NCBI RefSeq assembly: GCF_010993735.1
Contig: NZ_WQNI01000017.1
Location: forward strand, 1 to 64,000
Reading direction: 5' to 3'
DNA length: 64,000 bases
DNA from: Chelativorans alearensis
Lineage (GTDB): Bacteria; Pseudomonadota; Alphaproteobacteria; Rhizobiales; Rhizobiaceae
Every line of letters begins with the position of its first letter. Position 1 is the first letter of the stretch. The notes beneath the pieces were generated by a model that was not told the origin of the DNA, made no database searches, and saw nothing but the letters and a program-made list of their open reading frames with translations. Position numbers and translations under genes: made by a program. This document shows, one piece after another, positions 36,736-45,556 of the stretch.

Positions 36736-38124
36736 TCAGCCCTGCAGGAGCAGTCCGGACAGAAGCGCGGCGATATCGTCGACGCATTCCAGGTTCCACC
36801 ACCGCTCGACGGCGTCCCGTGCCTGCCCGTCGGGCAGGATAGGCCCCGCCAACATAAGGAATTTCTTGTTTATCTGCGCGTCGGGTTTCGGCGCCGATAG
36901 ATCATCGGCATCGCCGCCTGTCTCGGCCACTTCGCACGTGCCGTCGGTCCTGAATACCGTCAGGCGCGCTCTGTGCTCGTGGCGATCCGCGTAGGCCGCG
37001 GTGAAATCGGCGCATTCCTCCACCTCAACCTTCTGCATAAGGGACCGCACCCGCTCGTCATGGATCCGGTCTTCGTCGAAGGCGTGCAGGTCGAGCGCCC
37101 CGTTCGCAAGGATCGTTGACACGATGAAGGGAGCACTGTGGTCAGCGGTGTCGCGCGAATCCGGCGACCAGCGTTGTGCACCCGTACCGAAGCTCTTCTT
37201 CAGCTTGCCGTAGACCTCCAGCACGATGCGATCCACCTGATCCGCTTCGGCGATGGGCGCGAGCTTCTCTGTCGCCATGACGATGGGGTAGGCGGCACCG
37301 GGAATGGCGCGCAGCTTGATCCATGTATCGAGCATCCGGAACGGCCGTCCTGCGCCGCCCAGCGTGCCGGTGTCGTAATCACCGTCGGCGACGAGCCGAA
37401 GCCATCCAGCCGGTCCGTCGAACGCCCGATCAGACCCCCTGCCGCCCTCGGCGGCAAGCAGGGCGGCAAAGACGGCGGCGCGCGCCTGGTACCCGGCAGC
37501 GGTTTCCCGCGTCATCGCGGCAGGCCGGGAGCGGACCTCCTTCAGCACGTTCTCGTTCACGGCGGCCAGCGACAGGCAGGCCGCGATCCGTTTCTCGTCC
37601 AGGCCGAGAAGCTTCGCGGCCCCGGCTGCTGCCCCGATCCTGGCGCAATTGGTATTGTCGAAACCGGGATGCTCGAAATAGTCCCGCAGCCAGCAGAAGA
37701 TCTCATAGGCGATCACGGTCGCCTCGATGAGCGCCTTCCCGCTTGCCTGCGCGTAATCGGCGGTGGTCAGCAGCGGGGGGATGCAGTCGGCCGGGTGCCC
37801 GACCTTCCCGTGTCGGTGATAGGCGTCGAGCGTGTCGACCCCGCGCGCCGCGATCGCGTTGGCGAATGCCGCGCGGTCGGGCGCCGCGAGCCTTGCGCAT
37901 CCGATGACAGACGCGGCAAACGGGCGCCGGGCCTCTCCGGCGAGCCCACGCGCGAGCCGGGCCGCCGCGGAGCCGTGCCCAGCCAGAATGGCTCCCAGCG
38001 TGTCGAGGAGGAGAGCCTTGGCCTTGTGGGCGACCTCCGGTGGCAGATCCTCGTAGCGTAGGGCGCGCACATAGCCCGCCAAGCGGTGCAGGGTCCGGTC
38101 GCGGCGGTCAGTCATTGTGTCCAT
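36736..38124 (-). CDS. MmgE/PrpD family protein
   Basis: A 462-residue protein of the same divergent MmgE/PrpD branch as the one at 24606: AKALLDTLGAILAGHGS near 35, ASVIGCARLAAPDRAAFANAIAARGVDTLDAYHRHGKVGHPAD style segments around 75-115, and TADHSAPFIVSTILANGA in the second domain. The start ATG 38124 has GAGG upstream. It is the last gene of the minus-strand operon and lies 60 bases after the other MmgE/PrpD gene. Dehydration or isomerisation of a hydroxy-carboxylate is the family theme; the substrate is not known. Confidence 0.87.
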   Translation of the reverse strand: MDTMTDRRDRTLHRLAGYVRALRYEDLPPEVAHKAKALLLDTLGAILAGHGSAAARLARGLAGEARRPFAASVIGCARLAAPDRAAFANAIAARGVDTLDAYHRHGKVGHPADCIPPLLTTADYAQASGKALIEATVIAYEIFCWLRDYFEHPGFDNTNCARIGAAAGAAKLLGLDEKRIAACLSLAAVNENVLKEVRSRPAAMTRETAAGYQARAAVFAALLAAEGGRGSDRAFDGPAGWLRLVADGDYDTGTLGGAGRPFRMLDTWIKLRAIPGAAYPIVMATEKLAPIAEADQVDRIVLEVYGKLKKSFGTGAQRWSPDSRDTADHSAPFIVSTILANGALDLHAFDEDRIHDERVRSLMQKVEVEECADFTAAYADRHEHRARLTVFRTDGTCEVAETGGDADDLSAPKPDAQINKKFLMLAGPILPDGQARDAVERWWNLECVDDIAALLSGLLLQG

Positions 38125-38184
38125 GTCGCTTGGCCTCGTCTTGGCTTGGAGTGGGCCATTCAGCCTACTGATCGTCTCTGGTTC

Positions 38185-39561
38185 TCATGGTTCTGGCGAC
38201 GCGGCCGCCTCGCCATCCTTCAGATCGAGGAGCAGGTCCGCAATCGGCCGGTCGTCCAGGTCGAGGACCTGGCGGGCGAAGTCACGCCCGGATATCGGAT
38301 GGCCGGCGAACGAGAAGCAATCCTCCACCTTGGCGATCAGTTCCTCCTCGGAAAGCGAGTCCTTGGCCCCACCGCGAAGCTGGTCGCACATGCGCTCCAA
38401 CGTACGACCGTCGCGCAGTTTCAACTGCACACGTGCAAAGCGCGGCTTCGGCGGACCGGACTCCTCGCGCACCGCGATCCGCGGCAGGAAGTCCATCAAT
38501 CTCGGTTCCAGCACCCGTGCCCCGTCAAAGGTGGACAGCCGGACGGCGCCGTCCTCCAACGCGGCCGCCAGCGTGTACTCCATGCTGAACTTTGCCTCGA
38601 GACCGGTCGTCGGCGGTCTGACGATGAGGGCGTCGAGTGCGTTGGCGCTGGCCACGACCTCGACGCTCTCGACTGCGGCCAGGTCGAGGCCGTGCTCTTC
38701 TCGCAGCGACAGCATGGCGTCGAGCGCGAGATGGATCGCATAGCAACATGGGTATTTCTTAACCTCGATGCCGGTGCGCTCGATCTCCCAGGTGTCGGTG
38801 CCCATGTGTTTAAACGCACGGGAAAGATCCTCGCCCGCGCCGTAGAGAGCGGCGTAGCCGGACGGGCCGTCGATGGCATCGGCCGACGCCTCAAAGCCGT
38901 CCTGCGCCAGCTTCACAGCCCGGATGGCTGCACGGGCGCATTCTCCGACATGGAAGGACTTCGCCATGGTTCCGAAATTCTGTCGGGTTCCCGCGGCCTG
39001 CGCGACCGCAAGTCCCAGGGCGTGTTCTGTCTGCCTTTCAGAAAGCGACAAGAGCGCGCTGCAGCCCGCGACCGCACCGAGTAATCCAAGCGTGGTCGTC
39101 GTGTGCCAGCCCTTGGCGTACTGGGATGCGGCCATGACCTTTGACATCCGTGCTGCTACCTCGAAGCCGACCGCATAGGCTTCTGCGAAATCCTTGCCAG
39201 TCGCCTCGACCTCGGGTGCCAACGCAAGCAGGGCAGGGACGACGGCAACGCTGATATGGCCCCGCATGGGAGCCATAACGTCGTCGTAGTCGAGCACGTG
39301 AGAGGCAATGCCGTTGAGCCAGCCGGCCTGCTCGGGCGGCAGTATGGTTCCGTCGATCCATGAACGTGACCGGCCGCGGTTGGCATCGGCCTGCACGTAG
39401 CGCCGCGCGATCCTGACCGCCGGCTCATTGCGCCCCGCGACGGCGACTGCGACCGTGTCCAGCAGCGCCCGGAAGGCCAAGGTGCGGGCGCAGGGCGGAA
39501 GCCGGTGTGACGGGCGGGCGGCGAAGGCCGCTATGCGGGACGACGCGTTGACCATGTTCAT
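38185..39561 (-). CDS. MmgE/PrpD family protein, aconitate-decarboxylase-like branch
   Basis: A 458-residue protein closer to the PrpD/IRG1 type than its neighbours. Visible active-site stretches are HVLDYDD (about 88-94), KGWHTTTTLG (about 148-157), MAKSFHVGECA (about 194-204) and KKYPCCYAIH (about 268-277), corresponding to the His, Lys and Asp clusters of cis-aconitate decarboxylase and 2-methylcitrate dehydratase. It could therefore be catalytically complete. It lies seven bases after the UGSC-like gene. Together with the CoA-transferase and lyase at 28-30 kb it could belong to a C5-dicarboxylate route (inference). Confidence 0.88.
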   Translation of the reverse strand: MNMVNASSRIAAFAARPSHRLPPCARTLAFRALLDTVAVAVAGRNEPAVRIARRYVQADANRGRSRSWIDGTILPPEQAGWLNGIASHVLDYDDVMAPMRGHISVAVVPALLALAPEVEATGKDFAEAYAVGFEVAARMSKVMAASQYAKGWHTTTTLGLLGAVAGCSALLSLSERQTEHALGLAVAQAAGTRQNFGTMAKSFHVGECARAAIRAVKLAQDGFEASADAIDGPSGYAALYGAGEDLSRAFKHMGTDTWEIERTGIEVKKYPCCYAIHLALDAMLSLREEHGLDLAAVESVEVVASANALDALIVRPPTTGLEAKFSMEYTLAAALEDGAVRLSTFDGARVLEPRLMDFLPRIAVREESGPPKPRFARVQLKLRDGRTLERMCDQLRGGAKDSLSEEELIAKVEDCFSFAGHPISGRDFARQVLDLDDRPIADLLLDLKDGEAAASPEP

Positions 39562-39567
39562 CCGGCG

Positions 39568-41331
39568 TCAGGCATGCGATACGGCGGCCGGCCGGCTCTC
39601 CGAAAGGCGCCGGTCCCAGTCCCGTGGCAAGCGGACAGGCTTGCTGACCGGCGCGCCCTGGTTGTGGTTGCACATGTAGGCCCGCGATTGATTGCGGTCG
39701 GGATCGCCCGCGATGATGAATTCGACGGCATCCGGGGTAAGGAAGAAATCCACGATCCGGTCGGGGTCGTCGGAGTCGAGGTATTTCGCCGGCAGCACAC
39801 CCTGCTTGACCAGGGTCTTCAGATTGAACTGCCTGTTCCCGGTCGCCTGGCCGAAATGCTCGGCCGTCCCGGCGGTGATCCCGGCGTTATTCCAGAGGTA
39901 CTGCCGGATATCATCCTTGCTCCATTCCCGTGCGACCACGCTGGCCACCAGCGGGGATAGGACCAGCAGGTAGTGCCCGACGCCATGCTTAAAATCCAGC
40001 GGCACCCAGGACGAGAAGGTCCGCACCATGACCTGCATCCAGTCCCGGACATGATCCTCCGGCCGGTCGCCGGAACTGTAGATGGCCGGAGAGATGGCCA
40101 CGACGCTGCGGACCGTCACGACATTTTCGCCGGCGTCGTAGCCACGATCCTCGGCATGGGTGGGCCACCCGATATCTCGGGCGCTCTCTTCGTCTTCGGC
40201 GAGGGCGACGAGGAAACTTTGGCCGATGCTCGCCTTGTCGCCGGCGCCGGGCGGAATGCGGTAGCCGCAGATATTTCGCAGGTAAAGTCGCACGAAACGC
40301 CCGATGCTGGAATTGGCGCGGCGGCCGACACGCATCACGCCCTGTCCGGAATGCAGGCCGAGCTGATCGGCGATCGGGCCGCTGACGGTGACCAGCGGCT
40401 CCCACCCCGGCGTCGTGCCGCAGGAGTTGATCCGGAAGGTCGGATCGCACATGGCCTCGACGATGGCGACAAGGACCGGCATGTATTCCGGCCGGCATCC
40501 GGCCATGACGCCGGTGACGGCGATGCTGTGAATGGTCGCCTCACGGCCCTCAACGGGAACGGTGCCGAACGAGTCGGTCGGCGCCCGGTCGGCGAACGAC
40601 AAAAACCCGTTCACCCGTTCTGGCGTAGGCGGGACAATAGGCAGCCCGTCGCTCCACAGATTCGCGTCGAAGTGATCCTGCACCTCGTCAAAGCTGCCGG
40701 TGAAGACGACGGAACCCGGTTCCGGCTCTGCCGGCTCCACCTGCCGGGAAGCGTCGAGCCGCGCGGTGAAGGCTTCGACCAGCTCCGGGGCGGTCGTCTC
40801 GTTTACCTTTTCGGTCACGAGCTCAACACTGTCGACGCTGGGATGGCCGGGATATTCGACGATCTTGAGCGGAAGGCCGAGGCCCCGCGCAACGATCTCC
40901 GCCTGCGCTAGGAAACCGGTTGCGACCACCGAAACGGTCGCGATGCCCAGCTTCTCGATCATGGCGGCCACCCGCATGACGGCGGGCGTGCAGCCGCCGC
41001 AGGCGCCGATGCCGACGATGGCCGCGTCGCAACCCAATTCCTTCAGCTTCCCCGGCAACGCGTCGATAACGGCCTGTCCCCGTGGGCCGTGGAAGTTTCC
41101 GAAGACCGAGTAATCGACGATCTTCACCCCGTGAAAGCGATTCTTCAGATGCTCCCGGAACAGAGGATACATGACTTCGCCACGAAAATTCATATCCCAG
41201 AGCTCGCAGATCGTCTTGCCGCTGAGGTCGATGGGCCGGGCTGCGGCGTTGTCGCCAGAGACCGTACGCGGGCTGAGAGGCCAGACAACTTCGTAGCGCG
41301 GCTCGCTCGGTCTGCCAGTGCTGTATCCCAT
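39568..41331 (-). CDS. Large protein with UGSC-like Cys-Gly-Gly-Cys domain, paralogue
   Basis: This 587-residue protein has the same two-part build as the one at 30504: an N-terminal UGSC-like region with GACGGCTPAVM (about 110-120) and a C-terminal region with SDGLPIVPPTPERVNGFL, VTGVMAGCRPEYMPVLVAIVEA and GQGVMRVGRRANSSIGRFVRL. The two proteins are recognisably related over their whole length but differ at many positions, so they are old paralogues. No Sec codon is used. Each sits in a different sigma-54 operon, both near MmgE/PrpD genes, which suggests two subunits or two related reactions. Function unknown. Confidence 0.75.
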   Translation of the reverse strand: MGYSTGRPSEPRYEVVWPLSPRTVSGDNAAARPIDLSGKTICELWDMNFRGEVMYPLFREHLKNRFHGVKIVDYSVFGNFHGPRGQAVIDALPGKLKELGCDAAIVGIGACGGCTPAVMRVAAMIEKLGIATVSVVATGFLAQAEIVARGLGLPLKIVEYPGHPSVDSVELVTEKVNETTAPELVEAFTARLDASRQVEPAEPEPGSVVFTGSFDEVQDHFDANLWSDGLPIVPPTPERVNGFLSFADRAPTDSFGTVPVEGREATIHSIAVTGVMAGCRPEYMPVLVAIVEAMCDPTFRINSCGTTPGWEPLVTVSGPIADQLGLHSGQGVMRVGRRANSSIGRFVRLYLRNICGYRIPPGAGDKASIGQSFLVALAEDEESARDIGWPTHAEDRGYDAGENVVTVRSVVAISPAIYSSGDRPEDHVRDWMQVMVRTFSSWVPLDFKHGVGHYLLVLSPLVASVVAREWSKDDIRQYLWNNAGITAGTAEHFGQATGNRQFNLKTLVKQGVLPAKYLDSDDPDRIVDFFLTPDAVEFIIAGDPDRNQSRAYMCNHNQGAPVSKPVRLPRDWDRRLSESRPAAVSHA

Positions 41332-41368
41332 ATCGATCTCCCTGAGGCCGGCCGCCGGGCGCCGGTCG

Positions 41369-42205
41369 CTAGGTCTTCATGGACGGCGGCAAGCCGTCAT
41401 TATGCCCGTTGGCCCGCACTGCGCCAACGTGATCCGGAAGACGCTTTTCGATGAGCGCTGCAAGGCCCTCGCGGAATTCCGGGCTGGACATCGCCAGCAC
41501 CTGCCCGAAGTCCTCGTATTGCATCATTTCCGTCAGACTGCTTTCGAAGGATCTCAAGATGAGCTGCTTGGCAAGCCCCATCACCTCTGCGGGGCCGTTG
41601 GCCAGCTTCTCGGCAAGCGCAATGCCCTCGGCATCGACCTCATCGTCGGGAACGGCCTTCAGCGCCAGCCCAAGCTCGACGACGTCACAGGCGCTCCACT
41701 CGGCGTTGGAGAAAAGGAAATTCCGGGTGCGCGACAGTCCGATCATGCGGGGCAGGGTGAACATCGTCAAGCAATCGGGCACGACGCCGAGGCGGAAGAA
41801 GCCGGCACTGAACTTCGCGCTTTTCCCAACGATCAGGAGATCCGACATGAGGGCAAGGCCCAGCCCGCCGCCGATGGCCATTCCTCGCACGCCGCAGACA
41901 ACCGGACGGTTAAGCGCAGTCAGCGGCGGGAAAAGACCCGCCGCATGCTGGAACCGGCGGTGTACCGGCCAAGGGTCAGCCGCCTTGGTCAGCATGCGCA
42001 GGTCGCCCCCGGAGCAGAAATTCGCTCCCTTTCCGGTCAGGTAGATTGCCCGGACCGTATGGTCGTCTTCGATGGTCCGGGTGACGTCCCTTAGCGAAAA
42101 GCGCATTTCCCTGGTCAGGGAGTTGCTCGCCTGGACATTGTCCAGCCGGACGACCAGGATGCCGCCCCGGCGCTCGGTCTCGAGATGAGGGTAACTGGTG
42201 ATCAT
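41369..42205 (-). CDS. Enoyl-CoA hydratase/isomerase family protein
   Basis: A 278-residue crotonase-fold protein. Oxyanion-hole segments are NFCSGGDLRML (about 63-73) and GMAIGGGLGLALMSD (about 108-122). In the catalytic stretch FSAGFFRLGVVPDCLTMFTLPRMIG the usual glutamates are replaced (Phe/Arg and Asp), as in isomerases or 1,4-dienoyl-type hydratases rather than classical crotonase. ATG 42205 overlaps the end of the upstream SDR gene by four bases, so the longer frame to 42220 is not used. Confidence 0.9.
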   Translation of the reverse strand: MITSYPHLETERRGGILVVRLDNVQASNSLTREMRFSLRDVTRTIEDDHTVRAIYLTGKGANFCSGGDLRMLTKAADPWPVHRRFQHAAGLFPPLTALNRPVVCGVRGMAIGGGLGLALMSDLLIVGKSAKFSAGFFRLGVVPDCLTMFTLPRMIGLSRTRNFLFSNAEWSACDVVELGLALKAVPDDEVDAEGIALAEKLANGPAEVMGLAKQLILRSFESSLTEMMQYEDFGQVLAMSSPEFREGLAALIEKRLPDHVGAVRANGHNDGLPPSMKT

Positions 42206-43020
42206 GCCGTTTCCTTCCACAGGCCTTCTGGAACGTATCCCGTGCTGGCACGGCTGCGGTTGCGACCGCCGTCAACAACGAGATCGGCGCCGGTAACATA
42301 CTGGCCGGCATCCGAGCACAGGAAGACCGCGGCGTTGGCGATGTCGCTGGTCTGACCGAACTTGCCGAGCGGGATCGATCCCAGTTCCAGCGCCTTGCGC
42401 CCCTGGTCTTCATAGATGCGCCGGACGCCCTCGGTGTCGCCGATTGCGCCGGGGGCGATGGTGTTGCAGCGGATGCCGTCCCGTCCCCATTCCGCGCTGA
42501 GTGTCCGTATCAGTGACATGATCCCGGCCTTCGCCGCACCGGCATGGGCGCATCCCGGCCAGCCCTCGAGCGCCCGGGTGGTTGAGATCGCAAGGAAACG
42601 ACCGCCGAATCTCGACGCCTTCAGAGCTTCATAGGAGGCGCGGGCGCAGAAGAACGTTCCGTTGAGGTCGATGTCGATGACCACCTTCCACGCGTTCGGC
42701 GACATTTCCGCCGCAGGCACGACGAAGTTTCCCGCGGCGTTCGCGACCACGATGTCGAGCGATCCGTAGATCTCGCCGGCGGTCTTCACGGCAGCCTCGA
42801 CCTCTTCGTATTTGCGCACGTCGCACTTCACGCGGGCGGCCTCGGCGCCAAGACATCTCAACTCCTCCAGGGCGGAGTCCAGCCGTTCGACATTCCGGCT
42901 CGCCAGGAGAAGCTTTGCGCCCGCCGCGGCGAGTGCCTTCGCGATCCCAAGGCCAATGCCGCTGCCGCCACCGGTAATGAGCGCCACCCGGCCCGCCAAC
43001 GCATCTTTGGTATAGGTCAT
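42202..43020 (-). CDS. SDR-fold protein resembling 2,4-dienoyl-CoA reductase
   Basis: A 272-residue SDR with TGGGSGIGLGIAKALAAAG (about 16-34) and NAAGNF. The active-site region reads STTRALEGWPGCAHAGAAKAG: the Lys is kept but Tyr is absent, as in peroxisomal-type 2,4-dienoyl-CoA reductases, which carry HAGSAK in this place. It would then remove double bonds from polyunsaturated acyl-CoA using NADPH. ATG 43020 has GGGAG upstream and is 74 bases from the -12 of the sigma-54 promoter at 43094-43108; the frame extends to 43089, but that start has no ribosome site as good. Confidence 0.9.
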   Translation of the reverse strand: MTYTKDALAGRVALITGGGSGIGLGIAKALAAAGAKLLLASRNVERLDSALEELRCLGAEAARVKCDVRKYEEVEAAVKTAGEIYGSLDIVVANAAGNFVVPAAEMSPNAWKVVIDIDLNGTFFCARASYEALKASRFGGRFLAISTTRALEGWPGCAHAGAAKAGIMSLIRTLSAEWGRDGIRCNTIAPGAIGDTEGVRRIYEDQGRKALELGSIPLGKFGQTSDIANAAVFLCSDAGQYVTGADLVVDGGRNRSRASTGYVPEGLWKETA

Positions 43021-43093
43021 CTTCTTGCTCCCGGTTACTGGATCGCGGCCGACCGACGCCCGCGAAAGGTCGTCGTCAGCCACCGCCATTCAA

Positions 43094-43108
43094 GCAATAG
43101 CTGTGCCA
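43094..43108 (-). promoter_or_regulatory. Sigma-54 promoter inside the minus-strand operon
   Basis: Minus-strand TGGCAC-AGCTA-TTGC, a perfect element in the 257-base gap between tctC and the SDR gene. It would give the genes 43020-36736 their own start in addition to read-through from tctC. The rest of the gap contains two copies of a GCCGGGCCCA-type repeat near 43190-43220 and no gene. Confidence 0.88.
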
Positions 43109-43277
43109 AAGAGGGGGCGTCGTTTCGTGTTCGATGCCATCCTCTTTGGCGTAGGCGCCAGGAGGTCTGCCTAGCGGGCGAAAGGAAGCCGGGCCCAGCT
43201 TCGGAAGCTCAGTGGCCGGGCCCAGTCTCGGCAGGTGCAAGGGCGCGTCACGTCGCGTGCCCCCGCCCCGGCAGGGG

Positions 43278-44264
43278 TCATTTCGCCGCCGTGTTGAACT
43301 CTTCGGCGATCTTCTTGCCCCGCTCGATCTCGCTTTTCAGGATAGCGACGACTTCGTCCGGCGTGCTCGCCTCGGCGTCAAGCCCGCGGCCGCGGAAGGT
43401 TTTCTGCGCTTCCGGCGAATTCAGGAAATTGACGGCCGCCTGGTTCAGCCTGTTGACGATGTCCTGGGGAACGCCGGCCGGTGCCCAGAGAACCTGCGCG
43501 CTAGCGGCTTCGGCATCGGTCACCCCAGCTTCGGTGATGCTCCGCAGATCCGGGACGAGCGGAGAGCGTTCGTTAGCCATGACAGCGAGCATCTCGAGCC
43601 GGCCCGAATCCACATGCGGCTGGAGTAGGCCGATGGTTCCGAAGGTGACCATGACCTCGCCGGACACCGCCGCCGTGATCGCCTGGCCGGAACCCTTGTA
43701 GGGGATATACCGGATGTCCAGATCGCCGGCGCGCGTCTTGAACAGCTCACCCGCGCGATGGTGTGCCGAGCCCACCTGGCCCGCCGAATAGGTGAGCTTT
43801 CCAGGACTCTCCTTTGCATAGGCGATCAGGTCCTCGACCGTTTCGATCCCGAGATCGGTGTTGACGGCAAGAATGCTGGGCGATCCCGCGATCGTCGTGA
43901 TCGGCTGCAGGTCCCTAAGGGTGTCATAGGTGGCGACATCAGGCTGTAGGAGCGGGAACATCCAAAGGCCGCTGCCGTAGAACAGGAGCGTATAACCGTC
44001 GGGTTCCGCCTTGGTCACGGCCTCGATGCCGACGAGGTTGGAGCGGTTCTCGACCACGAACGGCTGCCCCAGTTCCTTCTCCAGCCCCTCTGCGAGCACG
44101 CGCGCCGCCCAGTCGCCGCTGCCGCCCGCGGACGGCGCGAAGAGCTGCACAGCCTTAGTCGGGTAATCTTGGGCGTGGCCGGCACCGCCCGCGACGGCCA
44201 AGGCGATTGCCGCGAATGTCGCGATAAGTCCGCGACGACCCCAGGTGTTGATGTTGCGGTTCAT
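43278..44264 (-). CDS. tctC: TctC/Bug-family periplasmic solute-binding protein
   Basis: A 328-residue receptor protein with a long signal peptide (Arg-rich start, hydrophobic core LIATFAAIALAVAGG, cleavage near GHAQ at about 32) and the Bug opening DYPTKAVQLFAPSAGGSGDW. Later marks are EPDGYTLLFYGSG and IPYKGSGQAITAAVSGEV. ATG 44264 is chosen over 44270 because the ribosome site GGGAGGA is directly against 44270 and seven bases from 44264. It has no TctAB genes beside it, so it must borrow one of the two permeases in the window or elsewhere. It is first in the operon from the promoter at 44437. Confidence 0.93.
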   Translation of the reverse strand: MNRNINTWGRRGLIATFAAIALAVAGGAGHAQDYPTKAVQLFAPSAGGSGDWAARVLAEGLEKELGQPFVVENRSNLVGIEAVTKAEPDGYTLLFYGSGLWMFPLLQPDVATYDTLRDLQPITTIAGSPSILAVNTDLGIETVEDLIAYAKESPGKLTYSAGQVGSAHHRAGELFKTRAGDLDIRYIPYKGSGQAITAAVSGEVMVTFGTIGLLQPHVDSGRLEMLAVMANERSPLVPDLRSITEAGVTDAEAASAQVLWAPAGVPQDIVNRLNQAAVNFLNSPEAQKTFRGRGLDAEASTPDEVVAILKSEIERGKKIAEEFNTAAK

Positions 44265-44436
44265 TTTCATTCCTCCCTGTTCATCGATGTTCACGCCACA
44301 CCTCTTTGCTACGAATTCACGAGCCGGATTTCGGTGGCCCGGGTGCTGGCGAATGCGCATCAGAATGGGTCGGACAGCATCGTTCGGACTGCACGTGATC
44401 TTCCATCTCGACACATCTGCGCGTGCGATCGTTGCC

Positions 44437-44451
44437 GCAATTCCTGTGCCA
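44437..44451 (-). promoter_or_regulatory. Sigma-54 promoter of the minus-strand tctC operon
   Basis: Minus-strand TGGCAC-AGGAA-TTGC, a perfect element 173 bases before the tctC start, back to back with the promoter at 44546-44560. The 412-base gap 44265-44676 holds only these two elements as far as can be seen. Confidence 0.9.
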
Positions 44452-44545
44452 TGTCGCAAGCCGATGGCGTTTCCGAGAGGGCGTGCAGGGGACAGGCGGC
44501 CCTGCCATCAGGCCGATGCGTGGGCAGGTACGACGACCACAGGCA

Positions 44546-44560
44546 TGGCACGGCTATTGC
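44546..44560 (+). promoter_or_regulatory. Sigma-54 promoter of the MenB/BadI-like gene
   Basis: TGGCAC-GGCTA-TTGC, a perfect element 117 bases before the start codon at 44677. Confidence 0.9.
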
Positions 44561-44676
44561 TACGTCCGACCAGGCGGGCTTTGCGCCGCATGAGGGGCGG
44601 TCGTTCCGGTCGGTATCGGGACGAAGCGTCGTGTCGGCAACATGCGTGAGGCAGGCACAGCAATGGCGGAGGTTTC

Positions 44677-45456
44677 ATGGGATTCGAGGAGATCACCTAT
44701 AGCGAGGACGGCCCGATCGGCACGCTCACGCTCAACCGTCCCGGTGACGGAAACATGTTCACGGCCCGCATGTGCCACGAGGTGCGGGATTGTCTAAACG
44801 CGGTGCGCCGCGAAACACGGACGAGGGTTATCGTGTTGACCGGAGCCGGCGAGAAGTTCTTCTGCCTTGGCGGCCGCAAGGACGGCATGGAGGATACGCT
44901 TCTGTATGCAGGCGTGCTGCCGACGCTCGAGATGTACGAGGCCATCGACCGTCTCCAGAAGCCGGTCATCGCGTCAGTCAATGGCTATGCCGTCGGCGGC
45001 GGCAATGTTCTGCAGATGGTCTGCGACATCACGATCGCCAAGGAGAGCGCGATCTTCAGGCAGGTCGGGCCGATGATGGGCAGCTTCGATGCCGGTTATG
45101 GAACTTGGTATCTCGAAGACCTGGTCGGCAAGAAGCGCGCCAAGGAGATGTGGTACCGCAACCCGAAACTCTCTGCCGCCGAAGCGCTGGAATGGGGATT
45201 GATCAATCACGTGGTGCCGGATGACGAGCTCGAGAGCGCGACCCGCAAGCTGGCGCTCGAAATCGCCGATCGGGGCGCCTTGGCTCTGGCCTCTGTGAAG
45301 GCGGCCTTCAATGCGCGTCACGGCGGGGTCTCCGGCCTGTCGCGGATGGCGCACGACCTGCTGCTGCGGACCTATCTCGAGACCGAAGAGCACCACGAGC
45401 TGTCAGCCGCCTTCGCCGAGCGGCGCGCACCCGACACGGACAAGTTCGGTCACTGA
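44677..45456 (+). CDS. Crotonase-fold hydrolase of the MenB/BadI type
   Basis: A 259-residue crotonase-family protein whose active-site region differs from hydratases: it reads GSFDAGYGTWYLEDLVGKKRAKEMWYRNPKLSAAEALEWGL (from about residue 130), the pattern of MenB (naphthoyl-CoA synthase) and BadI (2-ketocyclohexanecarboxyl-CoA hydrolase), including the Asp of SFDAGYG. The oxyanion-hole segment is GYAVGGGNVLQMVCD. BadI-type enzymes open a six-membered 2-keto ring to a pimelyl-CoA chain; MenB-type enzymes close a ring. In a catabolic island ring opening is more likely (inference). It has its own sigma-54 promoter and is followed by a separately promoted gene. Confidence 0.85.
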   Translation: MGFEEITYSEDGPIGTLTLNRPGDGNMFTARMCHEVRDCLNAVRRETRTRVIVLTGAGEKFFCLGGRKDGMEDTLLYAGVLPTLEMYEAIDRLQKPVIASVNGYAVGGGNVLQMVCDITIAKESAIFRQVGPMMGSFDAGYGTWYLEDLVGKKRAKEMWYRNPKLSAAEALEWGLINHVVPDDELESATRKLALEIADRGALALASVKAAFNARHGGVSGLSRMAHDLLLRTYLETEEHHELSAAFAERRAPDTDKFGH

Positions 45457-45469
45457 TCCGGGGCCGGGT

Positions 45470-45484
45470 TGGCACGCATTTTGC
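45470..45484 (+). promoter_or_regulatory. Sigma-54 promoter of the thioredoxin reductase gene
   Basis: TGGCAC-GCATT-TTGC, a perfect element 14 bases after the preceding stop codon and 73 bases before the start codon at 45557. Confidence 0.9.
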
Positions 45485-45556
45485 GGATTTCAGGACGATC
45501 GCCGGCAGGGGTTGACGGACCGGCGGCAAACCACCGAGACGGAGCGCAACAAGGAC

